This document shows, in pieces, positions 46,613-56,058 of a stretch of 64,000 nt of DNA. The position numbers were made by a program, and so were the translations under genes. The stretch is from Carnobacterium pleistocenium FTR1. Lineage in GTDB: Bacteria > Bacillota > Bacilli > Lactobacillales > Carnobacteriaceae. The notes under the pieces were generated by a model, which saw only the letters and a program-made list of their open reading frames with translations, was not told the origin of the DNA and did no database searches. Location of the stretch: contig NZ_JQLQ01000002.1 of the NCBI RefSeq assembly GCF_000744285.1, positions 124,001 through 188,000 of the forward strand. Direction: 5' to 3'. Each line of letters begins with the position of its first letter. Position 1 is the first letter of the stretch.

Positions 46613-46831
46613 TCAGTTTTTATTCTTATTTGTTATTCCTTTTATTTTTATAAAGTAAGTTAGAAAAAATATTACCAAACCAATCATAAGTAACATAAAT
46701 TCAGCTCCTAAGATACTCGTTTTAACATATTGGTAGATTGATAAAATTAGTAACGAAGCTATGTAAAACATATTAGACCATTTTGCAGATATTTCTCCTA
46801 TCGATTTATCCATTTTACTTTCTGGTTTCAT
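46613..46831 (-). CDS. Small membrane protein, unknown
   Basis: This 72-residue protein starts MKPESKMDKSIGEISAKWSN, followed by two helices (MFYIASLLILSIYQYV and FMLLMIGLVIFFLTYFI) and a basic tail. AAAAGGTG lies 9 bases before the ATG at 46831, favoured over the GTG at 46843. It looks like the small membrane partners of XRE regulators but no regulator is beside it. It is bounded by terminator hairpins on both sides. Confidence 0.55.
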   Translation of the reverse strand: MKPESKMDKSIGEISAKWSNMFYIASLLILSIYQYVKTSILGAEFMLLMIGLVIFFLTYFIKIKGITNKNKN

Positions 46832-47427
46832 ATTTGATGTCACCTTTTTTAATTTTAGTATATCAAAGATAAACGGACTTTATTAATTTAAAGTGAAAAA
46901 GAACCTTATAAGACTAAGGTTCTAGATAAACGAATGTATGTAATTTTATGTGTTAAAAATAATATTTTGTGAAATAAAATTCTTTCGTTTTGTTAAGAAA
47001 TAATCCATTTAAAAATTATGAACCATTTAGGATCTACTTATTAAATTAAGCAAAAAAAACTGTATGACCTAGTATAAAAGGCAGATATTTTGTCTAGCTT
47101 AATTTGACAAATCAGAAAATTAAAAAGTCTTGTATATAGACCCTTGATTTAATAAGGATATACACGACTTTAAAAAAATTCATGTATTATATAGAAACCT
47201 ACTTCATTAATAAGGTAGTAAAAAAAGAATCTGCCGTTTCACAGTCATCTCTTTAATCGTAAAAGAAATCTTGATTTATAATGGACTCTAGACACTTATT
47301 GTTATGAAATTGCATGATAGTTATTAAAACTATAGTGTAGCTACTATTAATTAGATAAGCATACTGATATACTATTCTGATTAACTAAAAATTGTAACTT
47401 GAAATTCTTAGGAGGGTAAGTGTAAGT
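46832..47427. other. Intergenic region with hairpins and motif copy 3
   Basis: AGAACCTTA/TAAGGTTCT (46900-46923) shares 15 bases with a hairpin at 40999. AAAGTC, TGTATA and TATACA, GACTTT (about 47126-47171) form another hairpin. No gene seen. Confidence 0.5.
47098..47116 (+). repeat. 19-bp dispersed motif, copy 3
   Basis: CTTAATTTGACAAATCAGA, same as 42678-42696, inverted relative to 46303-46321. With copy 2 it flanks 0.8 kb including the small membrane gene. Confidence 0.7.
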
Positions 47428-48591
47428 ATGAAAAGATTTTTTAAATGGGTAGAAAATCGAAGTGAAGAAAAAGAAATTAGGAACACTTTTGGTACTTTAG
47501 CGGGTAAGGTAGGCTTGCTTTCTAACTTCCTGTTATTTGCAATGAAATTGCTGATTGGTTTATTTTCAGGCAGTGTTTCAATTATAGCTGATGCAATGAA
47601 TAATTTATCAGATTCAGCTTCTTCAGTTTTAACACTGATTGGATTCCGGATAGCTGCTAAGCCAGCAGATAAAAAACATCCTTATGGTCATCAGCGATCA
47701 GAATACATTACAGGTATGATTATTTCTTTCATTATCTTGTTTGTGGGTGGACAATTTCTCATAACGTCAATTAAACGTATTTTACAACCAGAAAGCTTGC
47801 AAACATCTTCTGTAATGTTCGTAGTTTTGATTTTATCTATAGGTATCAAAGTCGCTCAAGGTTACTTTTATCAAGAAACAGCTCGACATATCAAATCTAA
47901 AACATTGTTGGCTAGTGCAAAAGACAGCTTTAACGATGTTTATACAACACTTACCGTATTAGTATCCGCTGGAATCGAACATTTTACCGGCTGGCAAATC
48001 GATGGTTATACAGGGGTGATAATTGCTATCTTTATTCTTTTCAGCGGTGCTCAAATGATTAGCGGATTCATTAATGTTTTATTAGGAGACCGTCCAAATG
48101 AAGAAGAACTCAAATTAATAACGGATCATTTAGACAATCAGCCATTAATCATTGGCTACCATGACTTACTGATTCATAATTATGGCCCTGAGAAAAAATT
48201 TGCAACTGTTCATATTGAAATTGACGATAGGTGGAAGCTAAATCGATCCCATAAAGTACTCACTGGGATTGAAAAAGAATTTAAAAATGAGTTAAAAATT
48301 AATTTAGTTTGTCACTTGGATCCTATTGCCGTTCGTAGTGAAGAACAACACAAAATATATAAACTCGTTAAGGAACTATTGACTTCCTACCAACTAAACT
48401 TACAATTACATGATTTTAGACTTGAAAATAAAAAAAATTTACCTTTACTCCAATTCGACGTTGTCGTTCCAGAAAATATCGAAATGACAAATGAACAGCT
48501 TTTAATCGTAATTGAAAAAGATATTAACCAACAAATAGGTTCATATGAAATTGAGCTCGTTTTTGATAGGACCTATTTATTGAAAAAATAA
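47428..48591 (+). CDS. Cation diffusion facilitator (CDF) exporter, probable Mn2+ type
   Basis: This 387-residue transporter has six helices (about residues 25-225) and a long cytoplasmic C-terminal domain. The metal site residues fall in ADAMNNLSDSASS (helix 2, N-x3-D) and SAKDSFNDVYTT (helix 5, D-x3-D). Zinc CDFs usually have His and Asp there; Asn/Asp is typical of the Mn-exporting MntE of streptococci, though MntE has His at the helix-5 site. HPYGHQR follows helix 2 as usual. AGGAGGG about 11 bases upstream supports the ATG. Probably exports Mn2+ or Fe2+; no metalloregulator lies beside it. Confidence 0.88.
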   Translation: MKRFFKWVENRSEEKEIRNTFGTLAGKVGLLSNFLLFAMKLLIGLFSGSVSIIADAMNNLSDSASSVLTLIGFRIAAKPADKKHPYGHQRSEYITGMIISFIILFVGGQFLITSIKRILQPESLQTSSVMFVVLILSIGIKVAQGYFYQETARHIKSKTLLASAKDSFNDVYTTLTVLVSAGIEHFTGWQIDGYTGVIIAIFILFSGAQMISGFINVLLGDRPNEEELKLITDHLDNQPLIIGYHDLLIHNYGPEKKFATVHIEIDDRWKLNRSHKVLTGIEKEFKNELKINLVCHLDPIAVRSEEQHKIYKLVKELLTSYQLNLQLHDFRLENKKNLPLLQFDVVVPENIEMTNEQLLIVIEKDINQQIGSYEIELVFDRTYLLKK

Positions 48592-49080
48592 ATAGATTAA
48601 TAGCATTTTCAAAGAATTTATTTGGACACAACTTTTTCAAAGTACTTTTTTATACTTCAAGTGGTTAAATTATTAGTTGTTTGGCCCGTTATCCTAACAG
48701 TTACCTCTTCTTTCATAGACTGCCTCAAATGATGGTCAGACAATATCTTATAGGTGTAAATAGACGCCTTGATCTAAATGGTTAGAAGGCATCTTTATTT
48801 AGTGCTGTAGGCATGGAGTGCAATTGATGTGGATTGTGGACTTGATGAAGTAAATGCTACTTCAAGTATTAACATATTCTTATTTGAATTAGTACACCAA
48901 AACAAATTTCATAAAGGGCGTTTTTTTAGCATATATTATCTATCTTTTATGTATTAGGCATAACTATTCCAGAACATGACCAGCAAATAACCATTAAGAT
49001 ACTTGTACTTATTTGTTTTTTAAGTTAGTCTGGCACTAAGGTGTTTAAACATAACGAATATTAATAAAGGAGATAAAAAT
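48592..49080. other. Intergenic region
   Basis: A weak hairpin AGACGCCTT/AAGGCATCT with one mismatch at 48762-48794 followed by TTTATTT could terminate a transcript. No gene recognised. AAAGGAG before 49081 belongs to the tautomerase gene. Confidence 0.45.
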
Positions 49081-49470
49081 ATGCCACTAATAAAAATCGA
49101 TTTATTTGATTTTAAAGAAGCAGCTGAATTAAAATCATTATTAGACAATTTACATGAAGCTGTTGTTGAAGCTTTTGAGGTTCCAGCTGGGGATCGGTAT
49201 CAAATTGTCAATCAACATAAAGAAAATGAAATGATTTTAGGGGATACTGGTTTAGGATTTACAAGAACAAAAAATGCGATAGCAATTACTGTTGTCAGCC
49301 GTAAGAGAACAAAAGAAAGCAAGTTGAGATTTTATCAACTTGTAACTGCTAAACTTAAAGAAAGAAATGAAATCGATCCTAAGGATGTTCTTATCTCTAT
49401 TGTAGAAAATAATGATGAAGATTGGTCATTTGGATACGGAAAAGCTCAGTTTATTACTGGAGAACTGTAA
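49081..49470 (+). CDS. Tautomerase-superfamily protein
   Basis: This 129-residue protein starts MPLIKIDLFD, giving the N-terminal catalytic Pro after Met removal. It is the length of the MSAD/cis-CaaD-like branch rather than the 62-residue 4-oxalocrotonate tautomerase. FEVPAGDRYQIVNQH and TKESKLRFYQLVTAKLKERN are typical. The substrate is unknown. AAAGGAG lies 7 bases before the ATG. It is followed by a very strong terminator. Confidence 0.9.
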   Translation: MPLIKIDLFDFKEAAELKSLLDNLHEAVVEAFEVPAGDRYQIVNQHKENEMILGDTGLGFTRTKNAIAITVVSRKRTKESKLRFYQLVTAKLKERNEIDPKDVLISIVENNDEDWSFGYGKAQFITGEL

Positions 49471-49884
49471 TAATATCTAACCATCTTGAATAGATGCATA
49501 AAAAAAGATGTGACTAAGTATGTCTAACCATTTTTACTCCTTAGCTATGAATCCAGACAGGGTTGATGATTCATAGCTAAGGAGTTTTTTTTGATGAGAG
49601 AATCATTTTTGAGAATTTTAATTTCAAGCGGTTTATCTATTCAGGTATTTAGTTCATCAAAAAAAAGCCCCCCAAAAGGATAACTTTTTTATTTAAGATA
49701 GGTCATATATCAGCTATACTAACCTTTAAAACCGGCTTCTTTGCTCTTGATTTTATTAAGTAAGTATAATGAGTTTTATTATTATTTTTCAGAAGTAATG
49801 GATCTAAGTTAGGTATTAAGTAATCTTACTAAGAAACGGACAGATTTTTAGCACAATTAATTTTAATTATTTAGGAGCGATAAA
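49471..49884. other. Intergenic region before the photolyase gene
   Basis: Apart from the terminator it holds only AT-rich sequence with no reading frame or conserved motif recognised. Confidence 0.5.
49536..49592 (+). terminator. Strong terminator of the tautomerase gene
   Basis: ACTCCTTAGCTATGAATC pairs perfectly over 18 bp with GATTCATAGCTAAGGAGT, then a run of eight Ts. Confidence 0.93.
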
Positions 49885-51309
49885 GTGGTAGCAGTCATGT
49901 GGTTTAGAAGAGATTTGAGAGTGGAAGATAATACTGCACTCAAACAAGCATTAGAAGAAAGTGATTCATTGATTTTATTATTCCAGGTTAATCCCGAACA
50001 ATTTTTAAAGGAAACCTCTAAAAATGAGGCAGCTTTTTTTAAAAGTGTCGAGACGTTTAGAAAAACACTAGAGAATCGTGGTGTGACACTTCATCTGGCA
50101 TTTGGAGATTTAACAGACTGTTTCACGAGACTAAAGAAAAAATTTCCAGAGTGGACAGATTTATATGTAAACAGGGACGAAAATGGTTATGGATTGAAAC
50201 GAGACATACTTGCAGATAGTATTTTATATGACCTTGGTATTAGGACACATGCTTTTCATGATCATTATCTCCATTCAGCCCATGAAGTAAAAACAAATAC
50301 CCAGACTTCTTATAAGGTATTTACACCTTACTTTAATAAATGGAAAGAGCTTCCCAAACCAAGTATGGTTAAAGTTGAGTTTGATGAAAAGAAAATAATT
50401 GCTAGTACTTTATTTAAAGAAGACGCGAAAAGGTTCGAATCGTTTATAGAAAAACACCCTCTTATGCCAGCTGTTCAAACTGGGAGTGTTGCTGCGAAAG
50501 AATTCTTAGATGCATTCGTTGGAAATAATATACAAAAATACGATGTAGCAAGAGATTATCCATCTCAAGATGCAACAAGTCATTTGTCTCACTTTTTAAG
50601 AAATGGTGAAATTTCAATACGAACCGTTTATGATCGGGTTAGTCAGGCTGAAGGTTTTCAAGGCAGAGAAACATTTATAAAAGAACTTGCATGGAGAGAC
50701 TTTTATAATATGATTTATACCTCTTTTCCTAATCAGAAAAATGAAGCAATCAATCCTGATTTTGGTCAAATCTTATGGGACAATAATGAAGAAGCCTTTG
50801 ATTGCTGGAAAGAAGGTAAAACAGGTTTCCCAATTGTTGATGCAGCTATGAGACAATTAAAAGAAACCGGTTGGATGCATAATCGCTTACGTATGATAAC
50901 AGCTTCTTTTTTAACGAAAGACTTATTAATCGATTGGAGATTGGGAGAACGTTATTTTCAAGAACAACTTATTGATTATGACAGTGCTAATAATATTGGT
51001 GGCTGGCAGTGGGCATCCTCAACTGGTGCTGATAGCGTACCTTATTTTAGAATATTCAACCCTACTACACAGTCAGAACGCTTTGATAAAGAGGGATTGT
51101 ATATCAAACAAGCCATTCCTGAATTAAGTAAAATTAATAATGAGAAAATCCACGATCCTTCAAAGCTATCAGATGATGAACAAGATAGTTTTGGGGTGAT
51201 TATGGGTAAAGATTACCCATGGCCGATTGTTTCGCATAAAAATAGACGGAAAATGGCAATTGAATTATATGAACAAAGTAAAGAAATCTATCGATCAAGC
51301 ATCAAATAA
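49885..51309 (+). CDS. phr: Deoxyribodipyrimidine photolyase (class I CPD)
   Basis: This 474-residue light-driven DNA repair enzyme has an N-terminal antenna domain (MWFRRDLRVEDNTAL) and C-terminal FAD domain. FAD and DNA contacts are in LAWRDFYNMIYTSFP, PIVDAAMRQLKETGWMHNRL, RMITASFLTKDLLIDWRLGE and GGWQWASSTGADSVPYFRIF. The start is GTG, set by AGGAG 7 bases upstream. It is a single gene with its own terminator. Its presence fits a strain exposed to light, such as surfaces or food. Confidence 0.95.
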   Translation: MVAVMWFRRDLRVEDNTALKQALEESDSLILLFQVNPEQFLKETSKNEAAFFKSVETFRKTLENRGVTLHLAFGDLTDCFTRLKKKFPEWTDLYVNRDENGYGLKRDILADSILYDLGIRTHAFHDHYLHSAHEVKTNTQTSYKVFTPYFNKWKELPKPSMVKVEFDEKKIIASTLFKEDAKRFESFIEKHPLMPAVQTGSVAAKEFLDAFVGNNIQKYDVARDYPSQDATSHLSHFLRNGEISIRTVYDRVSQAEGFQGRETFIKELAWRDFYNMIYTSFPNQKNEAINPDFGQILWDNNEEAFDCWKEGKTGFPIVDAAMRQLKETGWMHNRLRMITASFLTKDLLIDWRLGERYFQEQLIDYDSANNIGGWQWASSTGADSVPYFRIFNPTTQSERFDKEGLYIKQAIPELSKINNEKIHDPSKLSDDEQDSFGVIMGKDYPWPIVSHKNRRKMAIELYEQSKEIYRSSIK

Positions 51310-51346
51310 GTAACAATCAATGCTTCTTTCATAAGGTCGAAAAGAA

Positions 51347-51396
51347 ACAACTTCTGAAAAAAACAGATTTATGTCTGTATTGATTAGAAGTTTTTT
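51347..51396 (+). terminator. Terminator of the photolyase gene
   Basis: AACTTCT and AGAAGTT enclose an inner ACAGA/TCTGT stem, followed by a T run. Confidence 0.8.
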
Positions 51397-51618
51397 GACT
51401 TGTTCTTAAAAAAGTAGGTTTAATTTTACAACATAAATTTAACACAGATAGCTAGTAACAAATAATGTTAAAAGATAGTAGAATATGAAATTTTCTTTCA
51501 TTTATAATGCGTTTTGTTTTGGACAATGCCTTTTGTGTTATATGATGTTTACAAAGATATCCGTAACATAGGTAGAGAAAAAAATAAGGAAATAAAAATT
51601 GAAAGGAGCACGAATAAA

Positions 51619-52170
51619 ATGAAAGTATCAAAATTAATCAATATGAGTAAAGATCATGCACAAGATGCGTTTGATACGGCTAAGGATTATCTTCCATCAC
51701 CACATGATCTAGCTAAATCAAAGAAAGAGACAAATAAGAAGTTTGCTATGGGTGTCGCGAAAGCAATGCCAGAAAACGTAAAACGAATGGAACTAGCTAA
51801 ACTAATTATTTTACCCGTAGCAGGTGTTTTAGCTGGATTATTGCTTGCACCTAAATCTGGGAAAGAATTACGGACGGACATAAAGGACAAATTCACAGAT
51901 GTAAAAGAGACTAGTATGGAAAAAGGGCAAGAGTTGAAAGAAAAAGGTACAGAAAAGGTTCAAGACTTGAAAGAGAGCCACAATAAATCAGGTATAGAAC
52001 ATAAGACTCCTCGTTCCGACGAATCAGAATCTATACATGGAAATGTTCATGGTACACCAGCGGAACCAACCGGAAATCAAACGATCCCGGCTGATAAATT
52101 GGATGAAACGTTAGATGATTTAGGCTATGGTTCTGAAAAAGAATTGCTAGAAGAAGAAAAAAATAATTAA
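51619..52170 (+). CDS. YtxH-domain envelope stress protein
   Basis: This 183-residue protein has a basic N-terminal part, a membrane segment LIILPVAGVLAGLLLAPKSG of the YtxH type (the GLLLAPKSGKELR motif), then a charged repeat-like stretch with ETSMEKGQELKEKGTEKVQD and an acidic tail. YtxH proteins are general-stress proteins of unknown mechanism. AAAGGAG at 51602-51608 sets the ATG at 51619; the frame upstream to 51514 lacks a start signal. Confidence 0.88.
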   Translation: MKVSKLINMSKDHAQDAFDTAKDYLPSPHDLAKSKKETNKKFAMGVAKAMPENVKRMELAKLIILPVAGVLAGLLLAPKSGKELRTDIKDKFTDVKETSMEKGQELKEKGTEKVQDLKESHNKSGIEHKTPRSDESESIHGNVHGTPAEPTGNQTIPADKLDETLDDLGYGSEKELLEEEKNN

Positions 52171-52184
52171 ATTAACTAAAGTAA

Positions 52185-52221
52185 ACACCCCTTTCTGTCA
52201 TGTAATGATGACAAAAAGGGG
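52185..52221. terminator. Bidirectional terminator
   Basis: CACCCCTTTCTGTCAT pairs with ATGATGACAAAAAGGGGTG with minor mismatch, then CTTTTTTT. It lies between convergent genes. Confidence 0.85.
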
Positions 52222-52253
52222 TGCTTTTTTTCGAGAATCGCTATAAAAGTTTA

Positions 52254-53165
52254 TTAATTTACTTTGACTACGAGTTTTCCTCTTGTATGGCCGGCTTCAA
52301 TCTGCTCATGTGCTTTTCGAAGATCTTCTTCTGTGAAGGCATAGGTTTGAGTAACTATTGGCTTAATAGCTCCATAAGCTAATAGTTCGGTTAATTCTTT
52401 CAAACGTTCGCCAGTAGGAGACATACTGAAATGTGTGCCAGTGATACCTAAAGAATTAGCTTTTTTTTGGTCTGGTTCTTGAACTAAAGAAATCAAGCGA
52501 CCGCCTTTTTTAAGTACAGAAAAACTCTTTTCTTGCGTTTCTCCTCCAATTAAATCGAGAACTAAGTCGAAATCAGTTAGTACTTGTTCAAAATCTTCAT
52601 TTTTATAATCAATAAAACGATCTACACCTAAAGCAATCAAAAATTCTCTGTTTTTTTCACTTGCAGTTGCGGCTACATAGGCATTGAAGTGTTTGGCAAT
52701 CTGAATCGCTAATGAACCCACTCCACCTGCGCCTGCATGGATCAATACTTTGTCTCCAGCTTGCAAATGTCCTTGCTCCACTAAAGATTCCCAGGCAGTT
52801 TGGCCGATTAGAGGAATAGAAGCAGCTTCTTCAAACGAAAGATTGTCAGGAATTTTTACTGTTACTTCAGCTCGAGCTTTTGTAAATTCAGCATAAGTTC
52901 TAGCAGCATTTGCAAAAACACGGTCACCAATTTTTAAATCGGTTACATTTGCGCCGACCTCACTAATGATTCCTGCAACATCCCCGCCAAGAACAAGAGG
53001 TAAGTTGCCACCCATTTTCCCGCTACGTCTTTTCCAATCTATAGCATTAATGGAAAAGGCACGGACTTCAATCAATACTTGATGCTCTTTGATCGAAGGT
53101 TTAGGCATATCCACCTCTTTTAATTGCTCGGCTGAACCAAATTCTTCAATTACAATTGCTTTCAT
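52254..53165 (-). CDS. NAD(P)H-dependent quinone oxidoreductase-like protein (MDR family)
   Basis: This 303-residue zinc-free medium-chain reductase has the N-terminal GroES-like fold (FSINAIDWKRRSGKMGG and LGGDVAGIISEVG) and the nucleotide site HAGAGGVGSLAIQIAK. No Zn ligand cluster is present. Members reduce quinones, alkenals or similar electrophiles with NADPH. The ending GHTRGKLVVKV is typical. GAGAGGAG lies upstream of the ATG. It stands alone on the minus strand. Confidence 0.9.
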   Translation of the reverse strand: MKAIVIEEFGSAEQLKEVDMPKPSIKEHQVLIEVRAFSINAIDWKRRSGKMGGNLPLVLGGDVAGIISEVGANVTDLKIGDRVFANAARTYAEFTKARAEVTVKIPDNLSFEEAASIPLIGQTAWESLVEQGHLQAGDKVLIHAGAGGVGSLAIQIAKHFNAYVAATASEKNREFLIALGVDRFIDYKNEDFEQVLTDFDLVLDLIGGETQEKSFSVLKKGGRLISLVQEPDQKKANSLGITGTHFSMSPTGERLKELTELLAYGAIKPIVTQTYAFTEEDLRKAHEQIEAGHTRGKLVVKVN

Positions 53166-53318
53166 ATAAAAACTCCTCTCTGGCTATGGATAAGTTACTG
53201 TAACTGTAGCACTACAAAAGATTGTCCGCAACTAATCAAACCGTTACTGTTTAAACAAAATAAAACACTTAAAGATCTCGTCAATCGGAATCTTTAAGTG
53301 TTTTGAGTTATTTATTAA

Positions 53319-54800
53319 TTAATACATTCCTTGACGACCTTCATTTAAATTCAAATAAATATTTTTGGTTTGTGTATAAGCGTTGAGAATCATTTTATGC
53401 GTCTCACGGCCAATACCTGAATTTTTGTAACCACCAAATGGTGCTCCAGCTTCAAAATTAGCATAGGTATTTACCCATACACGTCCAGTACGAATTCCGC
53501 GAGCTACTTTAAAGGCCGTATTTAAGTTAGACGTCCAAACGCCACCTGCTAATCCATATTCATTATCATTGGCCATGGCAATAACATCATCGGCATCTTT
53601 AAATTTAATGACTGCGCCGACTGGTCCAAAGATTTCTTCTTGTGCTACTCGCATATCATTCGTTACTTCAAGTAGCGTAGGTTTGTAGAATGCTCCATGT
53701 GACAAATCACCCTCATCATAGCGGCTTCCTCCAGTAATCACTTTGGCGCCTTCTTCTTTCCCGATAGCGACATAATCTTCAATGGTTTGGATTTGTTTTT
53801 CGTTCACCTGAGCACCCATCATTGTCTGTTCTTCCCAAGGCATGCCTACTTTTACTTTAGCAAATTCCTCTTTCAACCGTTCCATGAATTCATCATAGAC
53901 GGACTCTTGAACAAAAATACGAGAACCAGCAGAGCAGACCTGCCCTTGGTTGAAAAGAATGCCTAATTGCACGCCTTCAAGTGCTTGATCCATATCCATA
54001 TCATCAAAGAAGATGTTAGCTGATTTGCCGCCTAATTCCAAAGTAGCAGGGATAAGATTTTCTGCTGCTGAGATACCGATTTGACGTCCTACCTCAGTTG
54101 AACCGGTAAAGGCCAGTTTATCTAAGCCTTTGTGGTGTTGCAAATATTCTCCAGTTCCAGAACCGCTTCCGGTAATGATGTTTATCACTCCTGGTGGTAA
54201 GACCTCTTTAAAGATTTTCCCGAGCTCTAACACACTTAGAGAAGTAGTAGAGGAGGGTTTAAAGACAGATGTATCTCCTGCTGCAATCACTGGGGCTAGT
54301 TTCCAAGCCGCCATTAGGAAAGGAAAGTTCCAAGGAACAATTTGACCGACAACTCCAAGTGGTTCACGGATAATAAGCGACATAGTATTATCGTTGATCA
54401 TTTTGACAGTATCTTCTTCACTACGGATAACCCCAGCAAAATAACGGAAATGATCAATGGCTAGAGGAATATCTGCCCCAGCGGTTTCCCGAATCGGTTT
54501 TCCATTATCCAAGGTTTCTATCATAGCAAAACGATCAGCATCTGCCTCAATACGATCGGCAATTTCAAGGAGCAATGCGGAACGTTCTTTAACCGAAGTG
54601 TGAGACCACGTTTTAAATGCTTCCTGAGCTGCTGTAACTGCAGCGTCAACATCCTCGTTAGTGGCATTTACAATATCTGCCAGCGCTTTTCCATTAGATG
54701 GATTATAGGCAGTGATTTTTTTGTCTCCCGTACCAGAAGTCCATTCTCCATTAATCAAAAGTTGATAGTGTGAATCTAACTGTACATCTGTTAGTGTCAT
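53319..54800 (-). CDS. NAD(P)-dependent aldehyde dehydrogenase
   Basis: This 493-residue enzyme has the ALDH NAD site PWNFPFLMAAWKLAP, GSTEVGR, catalytic Glu255 in LELGGKSANI, and nucleophile Cys289 in FNQGQVCSAGSR. The length and PF-GGYKNSGIGRE near the end match acetaldehyde/betaine-type dehydrogenases (AldA/AcoD). Start at 54800 has AAGGAAG 6 bases upstream; the frame to 54824 does not. A cre-like site lies 56 bases upstream, so glucose repression is likely. Substrate unproven: acetaldehyde or another small aldehyde. Confidence 0.92.
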   Translation of the reverse strand: MTLTDVQLDSHYQLLINGEWTSGTGDKKITAYNPSNGKALADIVNATNEDVDAAVTAAQEAFKTWSHTSVKERSALLLEIADRIEADADRFAMIETLDNGKPIRETAGADIPLAIDHFRYFAGVIRSEEDTVKMINDNTMSLIIREPLGVVGQIVPWNFPFLMAAWKLAPVIAAGDTSVFKPSSTTSLSVLELGKIFKEVLPPGVINIITGSGSGTGEYLQHHKGLDKLAFTGSTEVGRQIGISAAENLIPATLELGGKSANIFFDDMDMDQALEGVQLGILFNQGQVCSAGSRIFVQESVYDEFMERLKEEFAKVKVGMPWEEQTMMGAQVNEKQIQTIEDYVAIGKEEGAKVITGGSRYDEGDLSHGAFYKPTLLEVTNDMRVAQEEIFGPVGAVIKFKDADDVIAMANDNEYGLAGGVWTSNLNTAFKVARGIRTGRVWVNTYANFEAGAPFGGYKNSGIGRETHKMILNAYTQTKNIYLNLNEGRQGMY

Positions 54801-54855
54801 TGCGGTCTTCCTTCCATGAAGCATATTTTTAAGTAGAATCTTTTATCAGTATAAC

Positions 54856-54869
54856 ATAAAGCGCTTACT
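54856..54869 (-). promoter_or_regulatory. Candidate CcpA cre site upstream of the aldehyde dehydrogenase
   Basis: On the minus strand AGTAAGCGCTTTAT keeps the GTAAGCGCTT core; 11 of 14 consensus positions match. Confidence 0.55.
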
Positions 54870-55008
54870 TTATAGAGTTTTTAATTTTTGAGTTCAATAA
54901 AGATACTAGTCCTCTCTAATGAAATTAGAAAAGACTAGTAGAAAACTCTTTATTTTGAACTTGTTCTACTAATCTATCATTTCTTCAATTTATTTTTTTG
55001 GATACATC

Positions 55009-55506
55009 TTAGGTAGAAAGGGGATAACGGAAAACATAATCATCCATAACATAACCGTCTCCGATATCAACTAATTGTTCCTTTAGTAAAATAAAGCCGA
55101 ATTTTTTATAAGCAGCGATACTAGCGTGATTATTTTTATTGACGGTTAAAACAATAGCGCGTTTTTTATCTTTTTGAGCGATAGCTTTTAATTGATTGAT
55201 AAGAAAATATCCAGTACCTTTGCCGCGTTCATCTTCTTTTAAATATAACTTACTGAGAAAGAGTTCATCATGCATTAATTCATACCCAATATACCCAGTA
55301 AGTAGCTGATTTGATTCGATTAAATTGTATATTTTCCCTTGCTTCAAGTCATTTAAAATAGCTTCTTCAGACTGTAAGTTGGTGAGCATATAATGAACTT
55401 GTTGGGCTCCGATAATAGAAGTATAATGCTCAGTCCATATTTCTTTTGCTAATTGGACGACTAGTTGAACATCTTCTAATGTTGTAACGGGTTTAAGTTT
55501 GATCAT
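55009..55506 (-). CDS. GNAT-family N-acetyltransferase
   Basis: This 165-residue GCN5-related acetyltransferase has acetyl-CoA motif A LYLKEDERGKGTGYFLINQL and a motif B region NKNNHASIAAYKKFGF. It resembles the diamine/ribosomal-type PaiA branch. The acceptor is unknown. GGAGGG precedes the ATG at 55506. Single gene. Confidence 0.88.
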   Translation of the reverse strand: MIKLKPVTTLEDVQLVVQLAKEIWTEHYTSIIGAQQVHYMLTNLQSEEAILNDLKQGKIYNLIESNQLLTGYIGYELMHDELFLSKLYLKEDERGKGTGYFLINQLKAIAQKDKKRAIVLTVNKNNHASIAAYKKFGFILLKEQLVDIGDGYVMDDYVFRYPLST

Positions 55507-55836
55507 AGCTATTCCCTCCTGGATACATTAAAAAGGACTACAAATTAGATCTGTATCCTTTAGCAATGTTGTTTAAACTTATTTTATGATGATTGTAAAA
55601 CTAAGCTAAGTGACTAGAAAAGCCATTCATAATACACTCAAAAATGTATTGCCAACCAAAGAAGAAAAGAATGATTATGAATAACCTGGACTCATCTTAA
55701 CACCGAAGAGTTAATAATAGAATCTTATATACACTAAATAATTTTTATTTCGATAAGCTATCGTATCTGGAAAATTGCAATCTTTCCTGTGATTGTATTA
55801 CGATGTATGTAAGAAAACAAGGAAGGGTTGAGTCTA
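55507..55836. other. Intergenic region
   Basis: A 330-base AT-rich gap between divergent genes. No repeat, hairpin or reading frame recognised apart from the GGAAGGG (55821-55827) for the antitoxin gene. Confidence 0.5.
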
Positions 55837-56058
55837 ATGACTGTTTTAGCGCTAAGAATTGATGCTCAAGAAGAACAATTAATTAAAGAATATGCAAAAG
55901 CTAATAATATCTCAGGTTCAGCTTTATTTAGAAATGCTGTTCTTGAAAAAATCGAAGATGAAATTGATTTGGGCTTATACAATCAAGCTATGACTAAGCA
56001 CAAAGAAGATACTCAAAGTATTTCTTTTGAAAATATGCTACAAGATCTAGCTGATTGA
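55837..56058 (+). CDS. RHH-type antitoxin (RelB/DUF6290-like)
   Basis: This 73-residue protein has a ribbon-helix-helix DNA-binding start (TVLALRIDAQEEQLIKEYAK, ANNISGSALFRNAV) and a C-terminal toxin-binding tail ending SFENMLQDLAD. It belongs to the antitoxins usually coupled to a RelE/ParE toxin. GGAAGGG lies 9 bases before the ATG at 55837; the TTG at 55828 touches it. The toxin gene that should follow directly is reduced to a fragment, so this is an orphan antitoxin. Confidence 0.85.
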   Translation: MTVLALRIDAQEEQLIKEYAKANNISGSALFRNAVLEKIEDEIDLGLYNQAMTKHKEDTQSISFENMLQDLAD

